Source: Variovorax paradoxus (GTDB lineage Bacteria; Pseudomonadota; Gammaproteobacteria; Burkholderiales; Burkholderiaceae_C). From it: a stretch of 64,000 nucleotides of DNA. The translations under genes and the position numbers were made by a program. The notes under the pieces were generated by a model. It was given only the letters and a program-made list of their open reading frames with translations. It was not told the DNA's origin and made no database searches. Positions 33,968 through 42,257 of the stretch are shown piece after piece. Where the stretch lies: contig CP063166.1 of the NCBI GenBank assembly GCA_016806145.1, positions 372,001 to 436,000 of the forward strand. The letters are read 5' to 3'. Every line of letters starts with the position of its first letter. The first letter of the stretch is position 1.

Positions 33968-35434
33968 ATGCCCGCCCTTCGACTCAAAGACCCGACCCTG
34001 CTGCGCCAGCAGGCCTATGTTGCCGGCGCCTGGATCGATGCCGACGACGGCACCACCGTCGCCGTGACCAACCCCGCCAGCGGCGAGACCATCGGCACCG
34101 TGCCGATGTGCGGTACGGCCGAGACCGAGCGCGCCATCGCGGCCGCCGAGAAGGCCCAGAAGGGCTGGGCCCGGCTGCCCGCCAAGGAGCGCTCGGCGAT
34201 CCTGCGCAAGCTCAACGACCTGATGCTGGCCAATGTCGACGACCTCGCGCTGATCATGACCACCGAGCAGGGCAAGCCGCTGGCCGAGAGCCGCGGCGAG
34301 ATCGCCTACGCCGCCTCGTTCATCGAGTGGTTCGCCGAGGAGGCGCGCCGCGTCTACGGCGACACCATTCCCGCGCCGCAGGCCGACCGCCGCATCCTCG
34401 CGCTCAAGCAGCCCGTGGGCGTGACGGCCGCGATCACGCCCTGGAACTTCCCGGCCGCCATGCTCACGCGCAAGGCCGGTCCCGCGCTGGCCGCGGGTTG
34501 CGCGATGGTGGTCAAGCCCGCCACGCAGACGCCGTACTCGGCGCTGGCCTTCGCCGAACTGGCCGAGCGCGCGGGCGTGCCCAAGGGCCTGCTGTCGGTG
34601 CTCACCGGCTCGGCCAGCAAGATCGGCGGCGAGATGACGCGCAGCCCGATCGTGCGCAAGCTCACCTTCACCGGCTCCACCGAGGTCGGCCGCACGCTGA
34701 TGAAGCAGTCGGCCGACACCATCAAGAAGCTCTCGCTCGAGCTCGGCGGCAACGCGCCCTTCATCGTGTTCGACGATGCCGACATCGACGCGGCCGTCGA
34801 GGGCGCGATGGTCTCGAAGTACCGCAACACCGGCCAGACCTGCGTCTGCGCCAACCGCCTCTACGTGCAGCGCGGCGTGCTCGAGGCCTTCACCCAGAAG
34901 CTGGTGGCCAAGGTCCAGGCGCTCAAGGTCGGCGACGGCACCGAGGCCGGCGTCAATCAGGGCCCGCTGATCGATGCCAAGGCGGTCGAGAAGATCGAGG
35001 AGCACGTGGCCGACGCCGTGGCCAAGGGCGGCCAGGTGCTGGCCGGCGGCAAGCGCCATGCGCTCGGCGGCCTGTTCTACGAACCCACCGTGATCGGCGG
35101 CGCCACCGCCGACATGCTGTTCGCGCGCGAGGAGACCTTCGGCCCGCTGGCGCCGATCTTCGCCTTCGACACCGAGGAGGAGGCCGTCGCCGCGGCCAAC
35201 GACACCGAGTTCGGCCTCGCCGCGTACTTCTACAGTCGCGACATCGGCCGCATCATGCGCGTGGCCGAGTCGCTGGAGTCGGGCATCGTCGGCGTCAACA
35301 CCGGCCTGGTGTCGACCGCCGAGGCGCCGTTCGGCGGCGTCAAGCAGTCGGGACTCGGGCGCGAGGGTTCGAAGTACGGGCTCGACGACTTCCTCGAGGT
35401 CAAGTACGTCTGTCTCGCCGGTCTCGACAAGTAA
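33968..35434 (+). CDS. gabD: Succinate-semialdehyde dehydrogenase
   Basis: 488-residue NAD(P)-dependent aldehyde dehydrogenase. GabD marks: VTNPASGETIGTVP, TPWNFPAAMLTRKAGPALAAGC, KLTFTGSTEVGRTLM, LELGGNAPFIVFDDADID (catalytic Glu), NTGQTCVCANRLYVQ (catalytic Cys followed two residues later by a second Cys, typical of GabD), and PFGGVKQSGLGREGSKYGLDDFLEVKYV. It oxidises succinate semialdehyde to succinate in GABA or related breakdown; no gabT is adjacent, and other semialdehydes are possible. Start 33968. The 116-bp gap before it shows no clear promoter. Confidence 0.93.
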   Translation: MPALRLKDPTLLRQQAYVAGAWIDADDGTTVAVTNPASGETIGTVPMCGTAETERAIAAAEKAQKGWARLPAKERSAILRKLNDLMLANVDDLALIMTTEQGKPLAESRGEIAYAASFIEWFAEEARRVYGDTIPAPQADRRILALKQPVGVTAAITPWNFPAAMLTRKAGPALAAGCAMVVKPATQTPYSALAFAELAERAGVPKGLLSVLTGSASKIGGEMTRSPIVRKLTFTGSTEVGRTLMKQSADTIKKLSLELGGNAPFIVFDDADIDAAVEGAMVSKYRNTGQTCVCANRLYVQRGVLEAFTQKLVAKVQALKVGDGTEAGVNQGPLIDAKAVEKIEEHVADAVAKGGQVLAGGKRHALGGLFYEPTVIGGATADMLFAREETFGPLAPIFAFDTEEEAVAAANDTEFGLAAYFYSRDIGRIMRVAESLESGIVGVNTGLVSTAEAPFGGVKQSGLGREGSKYGLDDFLEVKYVCLAGLDK

Positions 35435-35559
35435 GCGGAGGTTGCCGGCCGTCGAACTGTCCGACAAGGGTGGCCGGCGCCGGCCGATGCGGCATGCGCG
35501 GCACGGGCCTAGGGTGAAGTTTCATTGCCTCGAGAAACCCACCCAAGGAGTGATTCACC

Positions 35560-36138
35560 ATGCCCACCATCACCACCTCTTCACTGGACGGAATGACGGT
35601 CGCGATCCTCGTCTCGGACGGCTTCGAGCAGGTCGAGATGACCGAGCCGCGCAAGGCGCTGGAGGCCGCGGGCGCGAAGACGCAGGTCGTCTCGCCGCTC
35701 GACGGCAGCGTGCGCGGCTGGAACCATCACGACCCGGCCGACACCTTCGAGGTCGACGTGCCGCTGAAGACCGCGAACCCCGACGACTTCGATGCGCTGC
35801 TGTTGCCCGGCGGCGTCGTCAATCCCGATGCGCTGCGCATCGACGAGAAGGCGGTCGCGTTCGTGCGCGCCTTCGTCGACGCGGGCAAGCCGATCGCGGC
35901 GATCTGCCACGGGCCCTGGACCCTGATCGATGCCGGCGGCGTGAAGGACCGGCGCATGACTTCGTGGCCCTCGCTGCGTGCCGACCTGCGCAACGCGGGC
36001 GCGAAGTGGAGCGACCGGGAGGTCGTGGTCGACCACGAGCTCGTGACCAGCCGCAAGCCCGACGACCTGCCGGCCTTCAATCGCGAAATGGTGCGGTTGT
36101 TCGAGCTGGCGAATGAGGCGGCGCTGCAGCACCACTGA
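35560..36138 (+). CDS. DJ-1/PfpI family protein
   Basis: 192 residues, a full DJ-1/PfpI fold: VAILVSDGFEQVEMTEPRKALEAAGAKTQVVSP (with the conserved Glu), DDFDALLLPGGVVNPDALR, and the nucleophile elbow AICHGPWTLIDAG with Cys at about 111. The YhbO/PfpI-type group includes proposed deglycases, chaperones and stress peptidases; exact activity is debated. No signal peptide. Stand-alone gene; start 35560 lies behind CCAAGGAGTG. A GC palindrome (35472-35485) is upstream. It converges with a citrate-synthase-type gene across a repeat. Confidence 0.9.
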   Translation: MPTITTSSLDGMTVAILVSDGFEQVEMTEPRKALEAAGAKTQVVSPLDGSVRGWNHHDPADTFEVDVPLKTANPDDFDALLLPGGVVNPDALRIDEKAVAFVRAFVDAGKPIAAICHGPWTLIDAGGVKDRRMTSWPSLRADLRNAGAKWSDREVVVDHELVTSRKPDDLPAFNREMVRLFELANEAALQHH

Positions 36139-36150
36139 GTCGGACAACTA

Positions 36151-36235
36151 CCGTTCGGGCTGCGCCCGGCCTGTCCTGAGCATGTCGAAGGATCGAAGCC
36201 TCGCGCGGCGCTTCGACAGGCCCAGCGTGAACGGG
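36151..36235. repeat. Paired short repeats between convergent genes
   Basis: Two copies of the CCTGTCCTGAGC(A)TGTCGAAGG-type repeat face each other (about 36170-36191 and 36211-36233). TGTCGAAG and CTTCGACA can pair around a 20-nt loop. The unit belongs to the same family as the one inside gatB. In this convergent gap it may end transcription from both genes; there is no T-tract. Confidence 0.75.
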
Positions 36236-36246
36236 TCGGAGGGGCT

Positions 36247-37413
36247 TCAGTCGATTGAGACCGCAGGCCCCGTGTAGCGCGCCCTTGGCCGTATCAGGTG
36301 CCCCGTGGCCGCCTGCTCGAGCACATGCGCGGTCCAGCCCACGCTGCGCGCGAGCGCGAACAGCACCAGCGGCGCGTCGGCCGGCAGTTTGTGCACGGCC
36401 GCGAGCGCGGCCAGCGCGAAGTCGATGTTGACGGGCTCGCCCACCAGGCGCTCGCCGGCCTCGCGCAGGTCCGCGAAGGCCGGCGGCAGTTCGATGCCTT
36501 CGAGCAGCGCGGCGCAGCGCACATCGCCGGCCGGATAGAGCGGATGGCCGAAGGCCGCGAGCGGCCGGTCGTGCGCGAGCCATTCGCGCGCGGCCGTGTC
36601 GGCGCTCGACTGCTCGGCTTGCCGCACCAGCGCCTGCACCGCGCGCGCCGCGCCGCCATGCAGCGGGCCGGTCAGCGTTGCAAGGCCGGTCAGCAGGCAG
36701 GCCGCGATCGAGGCGCCGGTGGAGGCCGTCACGCGCGCCGCGAAGGTCGAGGCATTGAGTTCGTGGTCGGCCAGCAGCACCAGCGCGCGACGCAGTTGCG
36801 CAGCCGCGCGCGGCCGGCGCCAGGCCGCGGCGAGGCGCGCATGCAGCGGCTGCGCGGCGGCATTCGCGGGCACCTTGCCGATCAGCGCGTCGGCGAGCGT
36901 GCCCACCACTTCGGCGGCCTCGGCGCGCAGGGCCTGCGGCGAGCGGCCGCGCGAGGGCGGGTCGACCGCCGCGCGCATGGCGAGCGCGCGCAGGCCCGCC
37001 TGCAGCGGCGGCATGCCGTCGCGCGCGGTGGCTTCATCGGAAGAAAGGCGCGGCGGCGCGCACTCCCACAGCAGGCCCGCGACGTCCTCGAGCGTGGCCT
37101 CGATCGACAGCGCGCAGGCGTCCTGCCCGCGGTACCAGAGCCGCCCGCCGGCCACGGTCGACACGGCCGAGGGCAGCACCGGCTCGCCCCACTGGATCGC
37201 CTCGCTCGCCACCGCCTCGCTGCTGCGCCGCCCCTGCGCGCGCGCCGCGAGCCGCTGCACGTCGTCGCGGTGGTAGAGGCTGCGCCGCGGGTCGGCGGCA
37301 TCGGGCTTGGCGCGGATGCGGCCGCGGCTCACGCCGGCGTAGAGGGTCTGGGGCCGCACCTGCATCAGGGCGAGCGCTTCGGCGGCGGGAAGCCAGGGCG
37401 AGGAGCGGGTCAT
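36247..37413 (-). CDS. Citrate synthase family protein with N-terminal HTH
   Basis: 388 residues. The first ~60 (WLPAAEALALMQVRPQTLYAGVSRGRIRAKPDAADPRRSLYHRDDVQRLAARAQG) look like a MerR/excisionase-type HTH. The rest is a citrate-synthase fold: RLWYRGQDA, DHELNASTFAARVTASTGAS (first catalytic His), AAFGHPLYPAGDVR (second His, but HP in place of HR), PVNIDFALAAL (catalytic Asp) and LIRPRARYTGP. It may be an enzyme, a DNA-binding regulator, or both. Divergent from a second citrate-synthase paralogue, 83 bp apart, with a palindrome between. Start 37413; a longer frame from 37479 crosses that operator. Confidence 0.85.
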   Translation of the reverse strand: MTRSSPWLPAAEALALMQVRPQTLYAGVSRGRIRAKPDAADPRRSLYHRDDVQRLAARAQGRRSSEAVASEAIQWGEPVLPSAVSTVAGGRLWYRGQDACALSIEATLEDVAGLLWECAPPRLSSDEATARDGMPPLQAGLRALAMRAAVDPPSRGRSPQALRAEAAEVVGTLADALIGKVPANAAAQPLHARLAAAWRRPRAAAQLRRALVLLADHELNASTFAARVTASTGASIAACLLTGLATLTGPLHGGAARAVQALVRQAEQSSADTAAREWLAHDRPLAAFGHPLYPAGDVRCAALLEGIELPPAFADLREAGERLVGEPVNIDFALAALAAVHKLPADAPLVLFALARSVGWTAHVLEQAATGHLIRPRARYTGPAVSID

Positions 37414-37432
37414 GTTGATGGAATGGATCAAG

Positions 37433-37444
37433 ATTGACGTCAAT
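37433..37444. promoter_or_regulatory. 12-bp palindrome between citrate-synthase paralogues
   Basis: ATTGACGTCAAT is a perfect palindrome holding a -35-like TTGACG (37434-37439). CAGAAT at 37456-37461 is a possible -10 for the plus-strand gene with 16-bp spacing. A second dyad, TTGAT-N7-ATCAA, lies at 37415-37431. Both could be sites for the HTH-carrying paralogue. Confidence 0.55.
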
Positions 37445-37496
37445 GTTAGCGGCGCCAGAATCGTCCGCATCGTGAACACAGATGGAGCATGAAACG

Positions 37497-38609
37497 ATGA
37501 ACGACGATGGACTCGAAGGCGTGGTGGCGGCGCACACCGTGCTGTCGGAGGTGGATGGCGCGGCGGGCCGGCTGGTGATCCGCGGCCACACGCTCGACGA
37601 GATCGCGCGGCGCTGGCAGTTCGAGGACGTGGCGGCCGCGCTGTTCGAGGGCTTCTTCGAACGCGCGCCCGATGCCGCGAGCCTGCGCATCGCGCTGGGG
37701 TGCGCGCGGCGCGAGGCCTTCGAACGGCTGCAGCCCGGCGACGAGGCGCAGCTGCGCCGGCTGCCGGCGATCGAGGCGGTGCGCGCGCTGCTCGCGCGGT
37801 TGCCCGACGGCGACGACCTCGCGACCGCGCTGCGCCTGCTGGCGGGCCCGGCGGTCTACACCGGCGCCGTGATGCGCTGGCGGCTCGGCGTGCCGGCGCT
37901 CGCGCCCGACGAAGGCCTGGGCCACGCGGCCGACATGCTGCGCATGCTGCATGGCCGCGCGCCCACGGCCGCGCAGGCGGCGGCGCTCGACACCTACCTC
38001 GTCACCGTCTGCGACCACGGCCTCAATGCCTCGACCTTCGCGGCGCGCGTGGTGGCCTCCACGGGCGCGGGCCTGGCCTCGGCGGTGCTCGCGGGCATCA
38101 GCGCGCTCAAGGGGCCGCTGCATGGCGGCGCGCCCGGGCCGGTGCTCGATGCGCTCGACGCCATCGGCAGCGCGGATCGCGCGCGGGCCTGGCTCGAGGC
38201 GGCCGTGGCCGAGGGCCAGCGCCTGATGGGCTTCGGCCATCGCATCTACCGCGTGCGCGATCCGCGCGCCGATGCGCTCAAGGGCGCGCTGAAGCGGCTC
38301 AGCGCCGAGGGCGGGGGCGATGCCGCGCGCTTCGCGCTGGCGGAGGCCGCGGAGCAGGCCGCGCTCGCGATCCTGCGCGAGAAGAAGCCCGACCGGCCGC
38401 TCGAGACCAACGTCGAGTTCTACACGGCGCTGCTGCTCGAGGCACTGGGCTTCGGCCGCGAGAGCTTCACCTGCGTGTTCGCGGCCGGTCGCACCGCGGG
38501 CTGGCTCGCGCATGCGCGCGAGCAGGTGCAGAAGGGGCGGCTGATCCGGCCGCAGTCGGTCTACGTGGGCCCCGAACCCGCCGCGCGGGAGCCCGCACTC
38601 GCGCACTGA
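37497..38609 (+). CDS. Citrate synthase family protein
   Basis: 370 residues, a small bacterial citrate/2-methylcitrate-synthase-type protein. Seen: VVAAHTVLSEVDGAAGRLVIRGHTLDEIA, DHGLNASTFAARVVASTGAGLASAVLAGISALKGPLHGGAPGPV (first His), LMGFGHRIYRVRDPRADALK (second His and Arg), ETNVEFYTALLLEALGF and LIRPQSVYVGP. Odd: the third catalytic position, normally Asp in NVDFY, is Glu here. The ATG at 37497 is preferred because GGAG stands 9 nt before it; an ATG at 37482 is also possible. Divergent from the HTH-bearing paralogue; the pair could form a mixed complex. Confidence 0.87.
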   Translation: MNDDGLEGVVAAHTVLSEVDGAAGRLVIRGHTLDEIARRWQFEDVAAALFEGFFERAPDAASLRIALGCARREAFERLQPGDEAQLRRLPAIEAVRALLARLPDGDDLATALRLLAGPAVYTGAVMRWRLGVPALAPDEGLGHAADMLRMLHGRAPTAAQAAALDTYLVTVCDHGLNASTFAARVVASTGAGLASAVLAGISALKGPLHGGAPGPVLDALDAIGSADRARAWLEAAVAEGQRLMGFGHRIYRVRDPRADALKGALKRLSAEGGGDAARFALAEAAEQAALAILREKKPDRPLETNVEFYTALLLEALGFGRESFTCVFAAGRTAGWLAHAREQVQKGRLIRPQSVYVGPEPAAREPALAH

Positions 38610-38684
38610 GCCTACACGGCGGTCCCGCCGTCCTCCGATACGCTCGTGTCGACTGCCATTTCCAGCGACACGACGTACCGACCG

Positions 38685-39710
38685 ATGACGACCGCCGACC
38701 CCGCCCATGCCCGCGCGCTGCGCCTGCCGCGCGACTTCGCGCTGATCGCGGTCGGCCTCGATGCCGTGCTGCTCGCGATCAACCTGGCGATGCTGCTGCT
38801 GCCGGGCACCGACGATGCGGCGCAGATCCGCCGCGCCTATGCGCAGGCCGGCGTGTGGATCCTGCTGGTCGCGAGCACGGCGATGTCGTGGGCCTTGATC
38901 GGCGGCCTGGCCTGGAGCCATGGCCGCCAGGCGCTCGAACGGCTCGGCGTGCCGCGGGTGGCGCTATCGGGCGGTGCGCGGCTGCGTTTCGGCGGTGCCT
39001 GGCTGCTGGTGCTGGTGCTCAACCACCTCGCGCTCACGCCGCTGTTCTACGAGCTGCAGCTGATGTTCATGCCGGGCGGGCGCTACGCCGAGGCCATGCC
39101 GCGCCTGAGCCTGGGGCTGGCGGCGCTGCTGCAGTCGCTGGTGCAGCTCGCGGTGCTGGTGCTGGGCCTCTGGCTCGCGGCCCGCTTCGCGCTGCGCCGC
39201 AGCCGCTCGGCGGCCGCCGAGGCGCTCGATGCGCGCGCGCCCGATGAAGTCTCGACGGTACCGGCCGGTGCCTCGCCGCGCGCTGCGGTGGCGCTGCTGG
39301 TGGGTGCGCTGTTCGCGTCGCTGCAGGTCTGGAGCGCGCTCGCCGTGGCGCGCTGGGCCGGTGCCTCGCAGGATGGCGGGCCCTGGGCGCTGCTGCTGAC
39401 CTGGGCCCTGCCGCCGGTCGTGGTCTGCGCGCTCGCGGTCTGGGGCGGCTGGCTGGGCACGCGTCCGGGCCTGTGGCCGGTGCGCCCGTTCCGCGCGGTG
39501 TCGGCCGCGGTGCTGAGCTTCGTGCTGGTGCAGCTCGGCTGCATCGTCTTCGCGTTCCTGTGGTTCGCGCTCGCGGTGGGCACGATCAAGGCGCTGCAGG
39601 GTGTCGGCGCGATGGCCGGCTTCATGGTCGTGCTGATCGCGCTCTATGCGGCGCTCACGGTGCTGCTGGCGCGCGCCATGACACGCCGGCTGTACCGGCG
39701 CTACTTGTAG
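38685..39710 (+). CDS. Polytopic membrane protein, unknown
   Basis: 341 residues from the ATG at 38685 (an upstream GTG at 38646 is possible; neither has a clear ribosome site). About eight hydrophobic segments, for example FALIAVGLDAVLLAINLAMLLLPG, VWILLVASTAMSWALIGGLAW, AWLLVLVLNHLALTPLFYELQLMF, LLQSLVQLAVLVLGLWLAA, LLLTWALPPVVVCALAVWGGW, AVLSFVLVQLGCIVFAFLWFAL and MAGFMVVLIALYAALTVLLA. No family was recognised. Its last 10 bp overlap the end of the convergent ligase gene. Confidence 0.75.
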   Translation: MTTADPAHARALRLPRDFALIAVGLDAVLLAINLAMLLLPGTDDAAQIRRAYAQAGVWILLVASTAMSWALIGGLAWSHGRQALERLGVPRVALSGGARLRFGGAWLLVLVLNHLALTPLFYELQLMFMPGGRYAEAMPRLSLGLAALLQSLVQLAVLVLGLWLAARFALRRSRSAAAEALDARAPDEVSTVPAGASPRAAVALLVGALFASLQVWSALAVARWAGASQDGGPWALLLTWALPPVVVCALAVWGGWLGTRPGLWPVRPFRAVSAAVLSFVLVQLGCIVFAFLWFALAVGTIKALQGVGAMAGFMVVLIALYAALTVLLARAMTRRLYRRYL

Positions 39711-40948
39711 CTGCGCGCGTCCTCGATCACCTTGCCGTCGTTCGGCAGGCTGCCGGGCGCCACCAGCTCGATGGTGCCGCGCAGCTTGGTCACTTCACGC
39801 ACTGCCTCGGCGATGCGCACCACCAGGCCCTCGGGCGCGCCCGCGCACTCGAGCCGGAAGTTCATCTGGTCGTCGCCCATCTCGCCCGACACGACGAGCC
39901 GCGCGCGCTGGATCTCGGGAAAGCGCCGCACGATGTCGGCCACCTGCGAGGGATGCACGAACATGCCGCGCACCTTGGTGGTCTGGTCGGCGCGGCCGAG
40001 CCAGCCCTTGATGCGCTTGTTGGTGCGGCCGGTGGGGCAGGTGCCCGCGAGCACGGCCGAGAGGTCGCCGGTGCCGAAGCGCACCAGCGGATAGTCGGGG
40101 TTGAAGGTGGTCACGACGATCTCGCCGACCTCGCCGTCGGGCACGGGATCGCCGGTGCCGGGGCGCACGATCTCGACCAGCACGCCCTCGTCGAGCACCA
40201 GGCCTTCGCGCGCGCTGGTCTCGTAGGCGATGAGGCCGAGGTCGGCGGTGGCGTAGCACTGGGTGCCCTTCACGCCGCGCGCGGCGATCCAGTCGTGCAG
40301 GCTCGGCGGAAAGGCCTCGCCCGAGACCAGGGCCTTGGTGAGCCAGGGCAGCTTCTGGCCCTTCTCCTCGGCCTTCTCGAGCAGGATCTTGAGGAAGCTC
40401 GGCGTGCCGGCATACCCTTCGGGCTTGAGGTCGACCATGGCCTCGAGCTGCTGTTCGGTCTGGCCGGTGCCGCCCGCGAACACGGTACAACCGACGGCGC
40501 GCGCGCCGCTCTCCATGATGGAGCCGGCCGGTGTCATGTGATAGCTGAAGCTGTTGTGGATCAGCTCGCCGCTGCGAAAGCCCGCGGCATGCAGCGCGCG
40601 CGCGGTGCGCCAGTAGTCGCGCGCCTCGCCCTCGGGTTCGTAGATGGTGCCGGGGCTCGCGAACACGCGCGGCATGCGGGTGCCGCGCGCAATGGCCGAG
40701 AAGCCGCCGAAGGGATCGTTCTCGCGGCCTTGCTTCTGCAGCTCGAGCAGTTCCGACTTGCGCGTGACCGGCAGCTTCGCGAGGGCCTCGCGCGTGGTGA
40801 CGTCGGCGGCCTGGATGCCGTCGAGGATCTTCGAGAGGGCGGGCGCGGCGGTCTGGGCCTGGGTGATCTGTCGGGGCAGCGCGGCCAGCAGGTCGCGTTC
40901 GCGTTCGGCAGGGTCGCGGATCTCTAGTGCGTCGTAGTGGTCGGTCAT
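39701..40948 (-). CDS. Phenylacetate-CoA ligase family protein
   Basis: 415-residue adenylate-forming enzyme of the PaaK group, which makes acyl- or aryl-CoA from acid, ATP and CoA. Seen: ALPRQITQAQTAAPALSKIL, PVTRKSELLELQKQ, the modified P-loop region RVFASPGTIYEPEG, YAGTPSFLKILLEKAEEKG, CYATADLGLIAYE, FGTGDLSAVL and GWLGRADQTTKVRGMFVHPSQVADIVRRFPEIQRARLVV. Start 40948, 7 nt behind AAGGG. Last gene of the transport/activation module, cut off from livF by the repeat at 41030-41249. An aromatic or aliphatic acid imported by the Liv system is the likely substrate. Confidence 0.88.
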   Translation of the reverse strand: MTDHYDALEIRDPAERERDLLAALPRQITQAQTAAPALSKILDGIQAADVTTREALAKLPVTRKSELLELQKQGRENDPFGGFSAIARGTRMPRVFASPGTIYEPEGEARDYWRTARALHAAGFRSGELIHNSFSYHMTPAGSIMESGARAVGCTVFAGGTGQTEQQLEAMVDLKPEGYAGTPSFLKILLEKAEEKGQKLPWLTKALVSGEAFPPSLHDWIAARGVKGTQCYATADLGLIAYETSAREGLVLDEGVLVEIVRPGTGDPVPDGEVGEIVVTTFNPDYPLVRFGTGDLSAVLAGTCPTGRTNKRIKGWLGRADQTTKVRGMFVHPSQVADIVRRFPEIQRARLVVSGEMGDDQMNFRLECAGAPEGLVVRIAEAVREVTKLRGTIELVAPGSLPNDGKVIEDARSYK

Positions 40949-41029
40949 GTCCGTACCCTTCATCTGTTCAGTTCGTTTTTCCGCTGGCTTGCCTTGGGGG
41001 CCTGTTCGGGGAGCCGCTGTTCGGGGCGC

Positions 41030-41249
41030 GTGCACAGGACAGCGGGTACTTCCCTCCGCGAATGTCCCCCGGCCTTCGGCCTCCTCCTTAATTTCGCTGC
41101 GGGAAGCACCCACTGCCCTGTGCACGGAAGCGCTCGGGTTGTGCCGGCCGATCGAGCGCAGCGCATCTGGCGCGCGCCGATGGGGTACTCCCCGCAGCGA
41201 AATAAAGGAGGAGCCGAAGGCGGGGGACATTCGCGGAGGGGAGTACCCC
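41030..41249. repeat. Two-module inverted repeat element, copy 2
   Basis: Same architecture as copy 1 at 27778-27999: module A 41030-41125, bounded by GTGCACAGGA and CCCTGTGCAC; module B 41182-41249, bounded by GGGGTACTCCCC and GGGGAGTACCCC. The core arms are almost identical to copy 1, while the spacer is unlike. Similarity extends to TGTTCGGGGCGC on the left and GTCGGCG on the right. It lies between two genes read in the same direction, inside what would otherwise be one operon. Confidence 0.85.
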
Positions 41250-41294
41250 GTCGGCGCGCGCCCGTCCCCACACGCAAGCAGTAGGCAAACAACA

Positions 41295-42107
41295 TCAAGC
41301 CAGCCACCTCTTGCGCCGCTTGTAGCTCTTCACATCCCGGAAGCTCTTGCGATCCGCCCCACCCACGCCGAGGTAGAACTCCTTCACGTCCTCGTTCTCG
41401 CGCAGGCTCTGCGCCGCGCCGTCCATCACGATGCGGCCGTTCTCGAGGATGTAGCCGTAGTCGGCGTAGCGCAGCGCCATGTTGGTGTTCTGCTCGGCCA
41501 GCAGGAAGGTCACGCGTTCCTTGGTGTTGAGGTCCTTCACGATCTCGAACACCTCCTCCACGATCTGCGGCGCCAGGCCCATCGAGGGCTCGTCGAGCAA
41601 CACCATCGTCGGGTTGGCCATCAGTGCGCGGCCGATCGCGCACATCTGCTGCTCGCCGCCCGAGGTGTAGGCCGCCTGCGAGGTGCGCCGCGTCTTCAGG
41701 CGCGGGAAGTAGGCATAGACCTTCTCGAGCGTCTGCTGCACCGCGGCCTTGCCGTCGGTGCGCGTGTAGGCGCCGGTCATCAGGTTCTCCTCGATGGTCA
41801 GGTGCGCGAAGCAGTGGCGGCCTTCCATCACCTGGATCAGCCCGCGCTTCACCAGCTCGGCCGGCGACAGCGCCTCGATGCGCTCGCCGCGCAATTCGAT
41901 CGTGCCCTTGGTGACCGCGCCGCGCTCGCCCGCGAGCAGGTTGCTCACCGCGCGCAGCGTCGTCGTCTTGCCCGCGCCGTTGCCGCCCAGCAGCGCCACG
42001 ATCCCGCCCTCGGGCACGCTCAGCGACACGCCCTTGAGCACCAGGATCACGTGGTTGTAGATGACCTCGATGCCGTTGACGTCGAGAAGGATGTTGGGTT
42101 GGCTCAT
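41295..42107 (-). CDS. livF: Branched-chain-type ABC ATPase LivF
   Basis: 270-residue ATPase. Walker A GGNGAGKTTT, Q-loop VMEGRHCFAHLTIEENL, signature TSGGEQQM (Tyr-Thr-Ser in place of Leu-Ser), Walker B MVLLDEPSMGLAP, H-loop region LLAEQNTNMAL. An unusual C-terminal extension (GVGGADRKSFRDVKSYKRRKRWLA) is basic, as in the LivF group tied to acyl-CoA ligases. It pairs with LivG at 45740. Start 42107. It is 150 bp behind the binding-protein gene, with two stem-loops in the gap. Confidence 0.92.
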   Translation of the reverse strand: MSQPNILLDVNGIEVIYNHVILVLKGVSLSVPEGGIVALLGGNGAGKTTTLRAVSNLLAGERGAVTKGTIELRGERIEALSPAELVKRGLIQVMEGRHCFAHLTIEENLMTGAYTRTDGKAAVQQTLEKVYAYFPRLKTRRTSQAAYTSGGEQQMCAIGRALMANPTMVLLDEPSMGLAPQIVEEVFEIVKDLNTKERVTFLLAEQNTNMALRYADYGYILENGRIVMDGAAQSLRENEDVKEFYLGVGGADRKSFRDVKSYKRRKRWLA

Positions 42108-42122
42108 GGTGTTCTTTCGGAC

Positions 42123-42164
42123 ATCCGCAAAGACATGCATCTAAGAAGCGATGCCTTTGCGGAT
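42123..42164. other. Stem-loop upstream of livF
   Basis: ATCCGCAAAG (42123-42132) pairs with CTTTGCGGAT (42155-42164); CAT/ATG inside extends the stem. It is 16 bp before the livF start on the transcribed strand and could affect its translation or mark an mRNA processing site. Confidence 0.55.
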
Positions 42165-42223
42165 ATCGCCTCCCGTGAAGGGGAGGCAGGCCCCCTTCCG
42201 CCTGGCGGGAGGGGGTAGGGGGA

Positions 42224-42247
42224 GGGTGCCGTCAGTCCCTGGCACCC
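42224..42247 (-). other. Stem-loop after Liv binding-protein gene
   Basis: GGGTGCC (42224-42230) pairs with GGCACCC (42241-42247), 10 bp beyond the binding-protein stop. No T-run. Position matches the hairpins after the two other ABC binding-protein genes of this window. Confidence 0.55.
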
Positions 42248-42257
42248 TGCCGGAGCG

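Noticed and set aside
37415..37431. Fnr box between the citrate-synthase paralogues
   Set aside because: TTGAT and ATCAA are 7 nt apart, not the 4 of an Fnr site; kept only as a possible secondary dyad.
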